A DNA stretch of 64,000 nt from Ga0077555 sp050187415 (GTDB lineage: Bacteria; Pseudomonadota; Alphaproteobacteria; Rhizobiales; Hyphomicrobiaceae). The notes below the pieces were generated by a model that was not told the origin of the DNA, did no database searches, and saw only the letters and a program-made list of their open reading frames with translations. A program made the position numbers and the translations under genes. Within the stretch, counting starts at the first letter, position 1. Every line of letters begins with the position of its first letter. The stretch is from the NCBI GenBank assembly GCA_050187415.1, contig JBFWXN010000006.1:1-64000 (forward strand), given 5' to 3'. Shown one piece after another: positions 53,133 to 60,374 of the stretch.

Positions 53133-53351
53133 ATGCTCAAAATAAGTCTTGGCGCCGTCATCGGGGCGGTCGCCACTGGTGGGACCGCTTGGGCGCAGAC
53201 CATCTATCCACTCGGTCGGGCCGAGATTCTTGCCGGGTCCCGCTTCGATTTCAAGGTCGAGATCGACGGCGCAGTGGCAGGCGAACCGCTGACGGTGACG
53301 ATCGGCGGCCGTGTCATGGCGACGGCGTTGGGTCTCGGCATGTCGCAGTAA
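53133..53351 (+). pseudogene. truncated secreted alkaline-phosphatase-like gene (5' remnant)
   Basis: An open frame of 72 codons with a signal peptide (1-21, AVIGAVATGGTAWA) and then QTIYPLGRAEILAGSRFDFKVE and PLTVTIGG. This resembles the N-terminus of secreted alkaline phosphatases common in Hyphomicrobiales, where hundreds of residues carrying the metal and Ser nucleophile sites should follow. Here the frame ends after GMSQ with no continuation in any frame before 53460. I read it as a gene remnant; an independent small secreted protein is the alternative. It sits between trpA (divergent) and the zinc-type operon. Confidence 0.5.
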
Positions 53352-53393
53352 GGTGCAGCCGAGGGGTGCGGGGTGCTGTCGCGGACATGGCCA

Positions 53394-53422
53394 TTGTTTA
53401 GCCACAGCTTCGCATGTAACGT
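53394..53422 (+). promoter_or_regulatory. candidate promoter of the zinc-type operon
   Basis: TTGTTT (53394-53399) and TAACGT (53417-53422) are spaced 17 bases apart. The -10 region lies inside the palindrome at 53413-53436, so repressor binding there would block transcription directly. Confidence 0.45.
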
Positions 53423-53436
53423 TATGTTGTTACATG
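53413..53436. promoter_or_regulatory. perfect palindrome, probable Zur (zinc repressor) box
   Basis: CATGTAAC, eight bases, then GTTACATG: perfect 8-bp arms, with GTTATGTT between. The GTAAC-N8-GTTAC core fits the shape of alphaproteobacterial Zur operators (GTAATGTAATAACATTAC-like). It lies 24 bases before the start of a gene with a His-rich metal-binding protein, which makes zinc repression the natural reading. Confidence 0.65.
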
Positions 53437-53460
53437 TAGTCAGCTGGGAAGGACAGCCGC

Positions 53461-54108
53461 ATGTTGAACCGCAGCCTGTTTGCGATAGCGCTTGTGGGGC
53501 TCGTCGTGCCGGCCACGACCCGGCCGGTCCTGGCCCAGACGTCAGCCGCCGATGCGCCGCGCAGGCAACTCGACGCGCATTCGCACGGAGAGGGGCGGCT
53601 CGCCATAGCTATTGACGGCAAGCGGGTCGAGTTGGAGCTCGAGGTGCCGGCAAACGACATTCTCGGCTTCGAGCACGCCCCCGTCACGAAAACTCAGAAA
53701 AAAGCCCTTGCCGATGCGAAGGTGCGGCTCGGCAAGCCAGCCGGACTATTTGGCCTCGCGACGGCAGCCGCTTGCAAGCTCGAGATGGCGGACGTCGCCG
53801 TGATGGGCGCCGCTGCCGGTGCCAAGGGAGCCGACCATGGCCATAACCATGATCACGACCATGCAAGGGGTGGACGCGCGGCAGGAGGCCGCGAGCCGGC
53901 GCACGAGCATGGCACGCATTCCGAGATCCGCGTGACGTATGCCCTGCAATGCGCCGAGCCCGGCAAGCTCGGCACCGTGACATTCGACTTCTTCAAGGTT
54001 TTCAAGGGCTCGCAGAAGCTGACTGTCACCGTGGTTGGCCCCAAAGGGCAATCGAGCTATGTGGTCACGCGAGAGAAGCCGATGCTGGATCTCTCCGGCG
54101 TCTCTTGA
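53461..54108 (+). CDS. DUF2796 zinc-binding periplasmic protein (ZrgA-like)
   Basis: A 215-residue protein with a signal peptide at 1-25 and a mature DUF2796 domain. Histidine clusters mark metal binding: DAHSHGEG near residue 38-45, HGHNHDHDH near 127-136, and HEHGTH near 150. The HxxGEGxLxxA opening and the C-terminal VTFDFFKVFKGSQKLTV strands are typical. The family is known from the zinc-regulated zrg locus of Vibrio cholerae, where it delivers zinc to an ABC system. It is first in a four-gene operon behind a Zur-like palindrome. Confidence 0.85.
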   Translation: MLNRSLFAIALVGLVVPATTRPVLAQTSAADAPRRQLDAHSHGEGRLAIAIDGKRVELELEVPANDILGFEHAPVTKTQKKALADAKVRLGKPAGLFGLATAAACKLEMADVAVMGAAAGAKGADHGHNHDHDHARGGRAAGGREPAHEHGTHSEIRVTYALQCAEPGKLGTVTFDFFKVFKGSQKLTVTVVGPKGQSSYVVTREKPMLDLSGVS

Positions 54109-54125
54109 CGCGACTGGGGGACCAG

Positions 54126-54854
54126 GTGAGCCCGGCCAATCTGCTCGAGGTTGAAGACATCCGCTTCCGCTGGATTGAAAGCGCCGCCTTCGAGCTCGTG
54201 GTGCCACATCTGGCGCTCGCAGCCGGCGAGAAGCTGCTGCTGATGGGGCCGTCCGGGGCGGGCAAGTCTACGCTGCTGTCCCTTGTCGCCGGTATCGTCG
54301 CGCCGCAATCGGGGGCGGTGCGAGTGCTCGGCGAAAATATCGCCCGCTTCGGTGCGTCGCGTCGTGATCGGTTTCGCGCAGAGCACATCGGCGTCGTCTT
54401 CCAGATGTTCAATCTTCTGCCCTACGGCTCTGCAATCGACAACGTGCTGCTACCGCTGAGTTTCGCGCCTGGACGACGGGCGCGTGTGGGATCGACGACG
54501 GCGCAGATCGAGGAGGCTGGGCGGCTGCTGGCGAGGCTTGGCCTTTCCGCCGATGCGATCGGGCGTCGGCGCGCTGCCGATCTCAGCGTCGGACAGCAAC
54601 AGCGTGTGGCGGCGGCGCGCGCCTTGATCGGCCGCCCTGAACTGCTGATCGCCGACGAGCCGACCTCTGCGCTCGACCCGGCCGCGCGTGACCAGTTTCT
54701 AGACCTCGTACTCGGAGAGATCGCCGGCGGTGGCACCGGTCTGCTGATGGTCAGCCACGATCCGGGCTTGGCACGCCGCTTCGACCGGGTGGTACAACTC
54801 GCCGATGTCATTCGGGATGCGGGACAGCCGGTCGCGGCGGGTGCCGGCGCATGA
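54126..54854 (+). CDS. ABC transporter ATPase of the zinc-type module
   Basis: A 242-residue LolD/MacB-class ABC ATPase. Walker A GPSGAGKST is at 41-49, the Q-loop is VVFQMFNL, the signature is LSVGQQQR (Val replaces the usual Gly at the second position), Walker B is LLIADEP, and the H-loop is VSHDPG. GTG 54126 is preferred, with GGGGGA four to five bases upstream; TTG 54105 overlapping the previous stop is possible. It overlaps the following permease gene by ATGA. With that permease it should power envelope zinc or lipoprotein handling for the DUF2796 protein. Confidence 0.85.
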   Translation: MSPANLLEVEDIRFRWIESAAFELVVPHLALAAGEKLLLMGPSGAGKSTLLSLVAGIVAPQSGAVRVLGENIARFGASRRDRFRAEHIGVVFQMFNLLPYGSAIDNVLLPLSFAPGRRARVGSTTAQIEEAGRLLARLGLSADAIGRRRAADLSVGQQQRVAAARALIGRPELLIADEPTSALDPAARDQFLDLVLGEIAGGGTGLLMVSHDPGLARRFDRVVQLADVIRDAGQPVAAGAGA

Positions 54855-56110
54855 TCGTCCTCAGGCTGGCTCTCAAATCGCTGATGAACCGCTGGCTGAC
54901 GGCGCTGCTGACGGTCGCCGCCATTGCAGTCAGCGTGATGCTTCTGCTCGGCGTCGAGAAAGTGAGGGTGGGCGCCCGGCAGAGCTTCGCCGATACGATC
55001 TCGGGCACCGATCTCATCGTCGGCGCGCGTACCGGCAGCCTGCAATTGCTGCTCTACTCGGTTTTCAGGATCGGGAACGCCACCAACAACATCACCTGGG
55101 CGAGCTACGACGAGATCCGCCGCCAACCCGAGGTCGCGTGGGCGGTACCGCTGTCGCTCGGAGACAGTCATCGCGGCTTCCGCGTGCTCGGCACCACGCC
55201 GGATTACTTCCGGCACTATCGCTACCGGCGCACCCATCGACTGGGATTCGCATCGGGCAAGCCGTTTTCGGATTTGTTCGACGCGGTCGTCGGCGCGGAC
55301 GTGGCGCAGGCACTCGGCTACAAGGTGGGCGACGCGATCGTGGTCGCGCACGGGCTCGGCTCGGTCTCGTTCGTCGAGCACGCCGACAAACCGTTTCGCG
55401 TCGCGGGCGTGCTCGAACGCACCGGCACGCCGGTCGACCGCACGGTGCACGTCAGCCTGGAGGCCATCGAGGCAATTCACGTCGACTGGCAAGGCGGGGG
55501 GCAGATTCCAGGGCAATCGACGTCGGCCGCCGAGGTGCGCAAGCTGGACCTCAAGCCGAAGGCGATCACGGCGGCGCTGCTGGGCCTCAAGTCGAAGCTC
55601 TCCACATTCCGCCTCCAACGAGCCATCAACGATTATCCGAGGGAGGCGCTCGTGGCGATCATTCCGGGGGCGGCGCTGCAGGAGCTATGGGGCCTCGTCG
55701 GCGTCGCGGAGACGGCCCTGTCGGTGGTGTCGTGGATGGTGGTGTTGACCGCGCTGCTCGGCCTCGCGACCATGATCTTGACGACACTGAACGAGCGTCG
55801 GCGCGAGATGGCGATCCTGCGCTCGGTGGGCGCCCGGCCGGTGACCGTGCTAGGTCTGCTGTCGGCCGAGGCGGGACTGCTGACCATGGCAGGTGTGCTG
55901 CTCGGGACGGCGCTCACGTATCTGGGCCTGGTCCTGGCGCGACCCCTGATCGACCGGCTTTACGGGTTGCATCTTGCCATCGATCCGCCGACATGGGGGG
56001 AGATCACGACGCTGGCGCTGATCGTCGTGGCGGGGCTGATTGCGGGGCTTCTGCCCGCGTTCAGAGCCTACCGCTTGTCACTGGCGGACGGAATGACGGT
56101 GCGAACGTAA
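54851..56110 (+). CDS. FtsX/MacB-type ABC permease of the zinc-type module
   Basis: A 419-residue permease: TM1 at about 15-36 (LTALLTVAAIAVSVMLLLG), a large periplasmic domain (40-290), then TM2-4 at about 292-315, 340-365 and 380-405. ERRREMAILRSVGARP lies before TM3, the coupling segment of this family. The periplasmic domain contains the conserved GTDLIVGARTGSLQLLLYSVF. It overlaps the ATPase gene by four bases. The same class of permease is found beside DUF2796 genes in zinc loci. Transport versus mechanical release of a bound ligand is not decided by sequence. Confidence 0.85.
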   Translation: MIVLRLALKSLMNRWLTALLTVAAIAVSVMLLLGVEKVRVGARQSFADTISGTDLIVGARTGSLQLLLYSVFRIGNATNNITWASYDEIRRQPEVAWAVPLSLGDSHRGFRVLGTTPDYFRHYRYRRTHRLGFASGKPFSDLFDAVVGADVAQALGYKVGDAIVVAHGLGSVSFVEHADKPFRVAGVLERTGTPVDRTVHVSLEAIEAIHVDWQGGGQIPGQSTSAAEVRKLDLKPKAITAALLGLKSKLSTFRLQRAINDYPREALVAIIPGAALQELWGLVGVAETALSVVSWMVVLTALLGLATMILTTLNERRREMAILRSVGARPVTVLGLLSAEAGLLTMAGVLLGTALTYLGLVLARPLIDRLYGLHLAIDPPTWGEITTLALIVVAGLIAGLLPAFRAYRLSLADGMTVRT

Positions 56111-56120
56111 GGAGGTGTGA

Positions 56121-56753
56121 ATGCGGGTTGTGCTGCAGCGAACGGCTGCCCGTTTCGCGGCAGGGCGGGCAGACGAGCGCACAACCGGGCGTCGTCTTGG
56201 GCTTGCGGCTGCGATTGCCGGAGTGGTGCTCATGCTGGCCGCGGTCCCGGCGACCAACGCCGAGGACGCGCCCAAGGCGTTGAAGTGGGCCGATCTGATA
56301 CCGGCCTCGGCCGCCCCGAAAGCGGGTGGCCTCAAGTCTTTCCTCGCCGGTCGCCCGAAATCATCGTCGCCCGATCATACGGCTATCCCCGAAGGTCGTT
56401 GGCTGTCGGCGGGCACCAGTTCTGAGGCACAGGCAACGAGCACGCCCGCACCCGTCGTCGAGGCGCTCGACGGCCAGCGCATCAAGATCGGCGGCTATGT
56501 CGTTCCGCTCGACTTCGACGCGACGAAAGTCAAGGAGTTCCTGCTGGTCCCCTTCGTCGGCGCCTGCATCCACGTACCGCCGCCGCCAGCCAACCAGATC
56601 GTTTACGTGAAGAGCGAGGCGGGCTTCGAGGTCAAAGGCTCGTTCGAACCCGTATGGGTGACCGGTAAATTGCGGGCGACGCCAACCTTTACCGGCCTCG
56701 CCGAGACCGGTTACGCGCTGACAGCCGAGGCGGTGGAAGCGCGGGCCGAGTAA
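56121..56753 (+). CDS. DUF3299 periplasmic protein
   Basis: A 210-residue protein with an N-terminal signal or anchor at about 24-46 (LGLAAAIAGVVLMLAAVPA, cleavage near TNAEDAP). A disordered region follows, then a DUF3299 domain (about 110-205). The diagnostic blocks are IKIGGYVVPLDFDATKVKEF and VPFVGACIHVPPPPANQIVYV with its Cys-His pair. It is the last gene of the operon, ten bases after the permease. DUF3299 proteins accompany FtsX-type zinc modules, so a periplasmic partner role is inferred. Confidence 0.85.
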   Translation: MRVVLQRTAARFAAGRADERTTGRRLGLAAAIAGVVLMLAAVPATNAEDAPKALKWADLIPASAAPKAGGLKSFLAGRPKSSSPDHTAIPEGRWLSAGTSSEAQATSTPAPVVEALDGQRIKIGGYVVPLDFDATKVKEFLLVPFVGACIHVPPPPANQIVYVKSEAGFEVKGSFEPVWVTGKLRATPTFTGLAETGYALTAEAVEARAE

Positions 56754-56805
56754 TACGGCCCCGCCTGAGATAAGTCTCCGACGTCATCCGGCAATCGCCC
56801 AGACC

Positions 56806-57372
56806 TCAGTCCTTGGCACGCTCGACGTATTCGCCATCGGTCGATACGACGATTCGGGTCCCGCTCTCGATGTGCGGAGGTACCATGACGCGGACGCCGT
56901 TCTCGAGCTTCGCCGGCTTGTAGGACGAGGAAGCCGTTTGGCCCTTGACGACGGGGTCAGCCTCGACGATCGTCAGCGTCACGCGCGGCGGCAGTTCGAT
57001 CGAGACGGGAACGCCCTCGAAAAGCTGCACGTCGCAGGTCATGTTCTCCTGCAGCCACTGGGCGCTGTCGCCGAGAAGGTCTTTCGAGATCGAGATCTGC
57101 TCGAAGGTCTCGGGCTCCATGAAGTTGAAGCCCATGTCGTCCTCATAGAGATAATTGAACGACTTTTGGTCGAGGAACGCGCGCTCGACCGACTCCGTAG
57201 TACGGTAGCTCTTGACGATTTTCACGCCGTCCGAGATCCGGCGCATGTCGATGTGGGTCGTCGGGGTACCCTTGCCGGGGCGTATGCTCTCGGCTTTCAG
57301 GACTGTGCACAGCTCCCCGTCGATATCGAGCACGTTGCCTTTGCGCACCTCGCTGGCGATGACCTTGACCAC
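56806..57372 (-). CDS. efp: elongation factor P
   Basis: A 188-residue EF-P that enters stalled ribosomes at polyproline motifs and promotes peptide-bond formation. The three OB-like domains are complete. The tip lysine is K34 in RPGKGTPTTH, the residue that receives beta-lysine from EpmA/EpmB, both encoded 2-4 kb away. ATG 57372 opens MVKVIASEVRKGNVL, the family N-terminus. It is convergent with the DUF3299 gene and lies directly downstream of the ParA-RHH-TIR operon on the same strand, separated by 150 bases. Confidence 0.97.
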   Translation of the reverse strand: MVKVIASEVRKGNVLDIDGELCTVLKAESIRPGKGTPTTHIDMRRISDGVKIVKSYRTTESVERAFLDQKSFNYLYEDDMGFNFMEPETFEQISISKDLLGDSAQWLQENMTCDVQLFEGVPVSIELPPRVTLTIVEADPVVKGQTASSSYKPAKLENGVRVMVPPHIESGTRIVVSTDGEYVERAKD

Positions 57373-57478
57373 GGGCGGATCTCCATTCGTCTGCTCTGGC
57401 CGGCGGCGAAGCCGGAATGCTCCTCGCGCCTCGGGCGAGACGGGAGCCGTGAACTGTCGGCGGCGTTCTTACCTGCTT

Positions 57479-57526
57479 TAAGGCCCGCGCGAAAGGGGCG
57501 CTTTCAGACCTGGGGCGCGGGCCTTA
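57479..57526. repeat. 12-bp inverted repeat over the TIR stop codon, possible terminator
   Basis: TAAGGCCCGCGC (57479-57490) and GCGCGGGCCTTA (57515-57526) are perfect inverted copies around a 24-base loop. The loop itself has a GAAAG/CTTTC mini-stem. The right arm includes the TIR gene stop codon. No T run follows on either strand, so it may be a rho-independent-like or processing hairpin separating the operon from efp. Confidence 0.5.
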
Positions 57527-58048
57527 GGCGGCGCGCGGGCCGACCTCAAGCACAGCGAGCGAATCGAGAATGCCGTCGATATCGGCGACATCGGCACAAT
57601 GCAGGCCGCGGAAGCCGAACGGGATGTCGGCGTCGCGCAGCTCGGCCGTGCGGCAGGTCACCAGCTTGCCGGCGGCTTTGCCGGCCTCGGCCTCGTCGAT
57701 CACGAAATCGGAGGCCACGGACGCCGTCGACCAGATGACCAGCACGGCGCCGGCGCGCTCGATCAGTTCGCCGATGCGCTTGCGAAATCGCTCGCCGCCG
57801 CGCAGGTTGCGATCCCACATGACGCGGACGCCGTGCGCCCGCAGCGTCTCGACCAACTCGGCGGCGATAATCGCGTCCTCGCGCGCATAGGCCACGAACG
57901 TGAAGCCTGACGGCCATGCGCAGGTAAGCGGGTCGGCTTGAGCGCGGACGCCGGGCGAGCGTTTCGTGGGCGAGGAAACCTGGAGCATCGCCGACCGGCT
58001 TCTGCGGGCCGCGGCCTCGAGCTCGGCGGCTGTCTTCCTGGGGGCCAT
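57524..58048 (-). CDS. TIR-domain protein
   Basis: A 174-residue protein. Residues 1-45 are basic and probably disordered (AAELEAAARRSRSAM, then SSPTKRSPGVRAQ). Residues 49-165 form a TIR domain: FTFVAYAREDAIIA (strand A and box 1), GVRVMWDRNLRGGERFRKRI (the BB-loop region), VLVIWSTASVASDFVIDEA with E119 at the position of the NADase glutamate. ATG 58048 is preferred (GAGAG seven bases upstream); a TTG at 58093 is the alternative. It is third in an operon after ParA and an RHH protein. TIR domains often cleave NAD in defence, so an effector role is possible but unproven. Confidence 0.8.
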   Translation of the reverse strand: MAPRKTAAELEAAARRSRSAMLQVSSPTKRSPGVRAQADPLTCAWPSGFTFVAYAREDAIIAAELVETLRAHGVRVMWDRNLRGGERFRKRIGELIERAGAVLVIWSTASVASDFVIDEAEAGKAAGKLVTCRTAELRDADIPFGFRGLHCADVADIDGILDSLAVLEVGPRAA

Positions 58049-58096
58049 GCTGCGGCTCTCAATTCTGTCTGTCGAAATGATTGAGGACGTCAAAGT

Positions 58097-58408
58097 CTAG
58101 GCAATCGGCTTGAGGCGGTTGGCCTCGAACAGCAGATTGATGGCATCCGCGCCGATGGCCTGCATCGTCTTGCGATGCGTGTGGGCCAACCTGGCAAGCT
58201 GCTCCTTTGCCTCCGGCGACAGGTAGATGACCACGCCTTTCCGTCCCTTTCGCCCCTTGGGAGAGGCACCGTCGTCCTCGGGCGGCTTGCGCAGCGCCTT
58301 GACGCTCGACGCCCGTTGCATGGCGAGGCGGCTTTTTTCAGCGTGGGCTGCAGTGCGCGCCTCGCTGCTCGGCGTCTTTCTCGCGGCCTTGCGTTTGGGA
58401 TTGCTCAT
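58097..58408 (-). CDS. ribbon-helix-helix DNA-binding protein (ParG-like)
   Basis: A 103-residue protein. Residues 1-57 are a Lys/Arg-rich, probably disordered tail (MSNPKRKAARKTPSS, GRKGRKG). Residues 58-100 have the RHH layout: strand GVVIYL, helix SPEAKEQLARLAHTHRK, turn, helix TMQAIGADAINLLFEANR. This tail-plus-RHH plan is that of ParG, the centromere binder and repressor of type Ib partition systems. ATG 58408 overlaps the ParA stop by four bases. It probably binds the CTAG boxes upstream of the operon and stimulates the ParA ATPase. Confidence 0.82.
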   Translation of the reverse strand: MSNPKRKAARKTPSSEARTAAHAEKSRLAMQRASSVKALRKPPEDDGASPKGRKGRKGVVIYLSPEAKEQLARLAHTHRKTMQAIGADAINLLFEANRLKPIA

Positions 58409-59076
58409 GCATGCTCGCGCTTGCGCGCCCTCTCGATGCGGCGGCTGTGCCGAAACAGCGTTTCGAGCAATTCGGCAACGGCGATGGCGGGCTTGCTCCG
58501 TCGGCCCTGCTCGGTAATGCCCTTGCCCTTTCCGAGAGAGACCGCAAGTGCGGACTGGTCCTTGAGGCCCGGTGCTATGACAGGCACGCCGAACTCGGAG
58601 ACTGCGATCCGTTCGATGGCGGCAAGCATCGCCTTGTCGCCGTTGGCGGCGTTGAGCACGACGACGGCACGCTCGAGCTTGTGGGCGTCGGCGAGGGCCT
58701 GCAGCGTATCACGCAACGCTTCGACATCGAGCGTCGACGAGCGCGTCGGCACGATGATCATATCCGCGACCCCACCTGCGCGCAGCGTCGTGTTGTTGGT
58801 CGCGGGCGGCGTGTCGATCAGCACGAGGTCGTTGTCGGCGCCACGGGCCGCCGCGATCATGCCGTCGATGTCGTGATGCAGGCCGTGCACGATAGCAGGC
58901 GCGGCCTTCTTGGTTTCGCGCCTCCGCAGATCGCCCCACTTCTCGGCCGAGCGCTGCGTATCGAGATCGATGATGGATACGGCGTTGCCCATGTCGATGG
59001 CGGCCATCGCCAGGTGCAGGACGAGCGTGGTCTTGCCGCTGCCGCCCTTCTGACTGAGCACCGTCCACACACGCAT
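58405..59076 (-). CDS. ParA/ParF-type ATPase
   Basis: A 223-residue P-loop ATPase of the ParA superfamily without an N-terminal HTH domain, the size of type Ib ParF/MinD-like partition ATPases. The deviant Walker A motif KGGSGKTT (10-17) has the signature lysine K10. Walker A prime is IIDLDTQRSAEKW (about 35-47) and Walker B is VLIDTPPA (about 84-91). ATG 59076 is the first gene of the operon ParA, RHH, TIR. It would form ATP-dependent polymers or gradients on nucleoid DNA to position a cargo; whether that cargo is DNA marked by the CTAG boxes is inference. Confidence 0.88.
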   Translation of the reverse strand: MRVWTVLSQKGGSGKTTLVLHLAMAAIDMGNAVSIIDLDTQRSAEKWGDLRRRETKKAAPAIVHGLHHDIDGMIAAARGADNDLVLIDTPPATNNTTLRAGGVADMIIVPTRSSTLDVEALRDTLQALADAHKLERAVVVLNAANGDKAMLAAIERIAVSEFGVPVIAPGLKDQSALAVSLGKGKGITEQGRRSKPAIAVAELLETLFRHSRRIERARKREHA

Positions 59077-59111
59077 GACGCTTGCCTACTTTCCCGACGC
59101 AACAGGCCGCT

Positions 59112-59154
59112 CTAGAAGTGCTAGCACATCTAGCATTTCTGCTAGCTCTGCTAG
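59112..59154. promoter_or_regulatory. five CTAG boxes, probable RHH-protein site (operator/parS-like)
   Basis: CTAG occurs at 59112, 59121, 59130, 59142 and 59151, a spacing of 9, 9, 12 and 9 bases, inside TGCTAGCA- and TCTAGCA-like units. It lies 35-80 bases upstream of the parA start. CTAG is scarce in most proteobacterial genomes, so five phased copies in 43 bases are not chance. ParG-like RHH proteins bind phased tetramer boxes with a similar layout. Confidence 0.75.
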
Positions 59155-59300
59155 TAACGCGACTTTAACGGATGATCTCCGCGGTCACAAGCGGCGTGAT
59201 TCGCTTCCGCGTCACGCCGCCCCCTCTGTGAAGAGAGGCTCGTTTTCGCGGGGCATGTCGGCTATCACGACAAGGACGAAGCAAGGCTCGGATCGCACGT

Positions 59301-60374
59301 ATGGCCGACACCGAAATGCCGTTCTGGCACCCAGCCCGCCATGCCGACAGGCGCGCGGGGCTGATCCTGCGCGGGCGCATCAAGGCGGCAATCCGGCGGT
59401 GGTTCGAGGGACAGGGCTTTATCGAGGTCGAGACCGCGTGCCTGCAGGTGTCTCCGGGGAACGAGACGCATCTTCACGCCTTCCGCACCGAGTGGCGCGA
59501 CGAGTCCGGTGCGAGCCGGCCGTTCTATCTGCACACAAGTCCGGAGTTCGCCTGCAAGAAGCTGCTCGCGGCGGGCGAAACCCGCATTTTCACGTTCGCA
59601 CCGGTGTTCCGCAACGGCGAGTACGGCGCGCTGCACGCACCTGAATTCACGATGCTCGAGTGGTATCGTGCCGGCGAGCCCTACCAGCAGCTCATGCAGG
59701 ACTGCGCTGCCATCTTGGGCATCGCGGCCGAGATCGCCGGACACGAGCGCTGGGTGTTTCGGGGGCGCACGTCATTGGTGACCCGGACCCCGGAGCGCGT
59801 GACCGTCGACGACCTGTTCCAACGCCACGCCGGCATTCGGCTTGTCGACGACACTCTGCCACACGGCAACGCGGACCGGCGCGCGCTGGCGCGCGAGGCG
59901 CTCCGGATCGGCGTGCGAGTGGCAGATGACGACACCTGGTCCGACATCTTCTCGCGTGTTCTCGTCGAGCGGATCGAGCCGATGCTCGGCGCCGGGGCGG
60001 ATGCCGCGCCGATCATCGTCGACGCCTACCCCACCCACGAGGCGGCGTTGGCGCGCCCGTCCCCCGGTGATCCGCGCGTTGCCGAGCGGTTCGAGCTCTA
60101 TGCCTGCGGGGTCGAGTTGGCGAACGCGTTCGGCGAACTGGTCGAGCCGGCCGAGCAGCGCCGCCGCTTCGAAATGGAGATGGACGAAAAGGCGCGCATC
60201 TATGGTGAGCGCTATCCGATCGACCAAGATTTTCTGGCCGCGCTGGCGCTGATGCCGCCGGCCTCCGGCTGCGCCATGGGCTTCGACCGGCTGGTCATGC
60301 TGGCGGCGGGTGCTTCGCGGGTTGATCAGGTGCTCTGGACGCCGATGGCCGATCCAGGCAAAAGGGAGCCGTGA
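59301..60374 (+). CDS. epmA: EF-P--(R)-beta-lysine ligase
   Basis: A 357-residue class II lysyl-tRNA-synthetase-like ligase (GenX/PoxA/YjeA) lacking the anticodon-binding domain. It activates (R)-beta-lysine and attaches it to the EF-P tip lysine. Class II motifs are present: motif 2 FRNGEYGALHAPEFTMLEWYR near 104-124 and motif 3 GCAMGFDRLVMLAAG near 322-336. Length is normal. It overlaps epmB by GTGA and lies 3.4 kb from efp. Its divergent promoter region also contains the CTAG boxes of the par-like operon. Confidence 0.95.
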   Translation: MADTEMPFWHPARHADRRAGLILRGRIKAAIRRWFEGQGFIEVETACLQVSPGNETHLHAFRTEWRDESGASRPFYLHTSPEFACKKLLAAGETRIFTFAPVFRNGEYGALHAPEFTMLEWYRAGEPYQQLMQDCAAILGIAAEIAGHERWVFRGRTSLVTRTPERVTVDDLFQRHAGIRLVDDTLPHGNADRRALAREALRIGVRVADDDTWSDIFSRVLVERIEPMLGAGADAAPIIVDAYPTHEAALARPSPGDPRVAERFELYACGVELANAFGELVEPAEQRRRFEMEMDEKARIYGERYPIDQDFLAALALMPPASGCAMGFDRLVMLAAGASRVDQVLWTPMADPGKREP

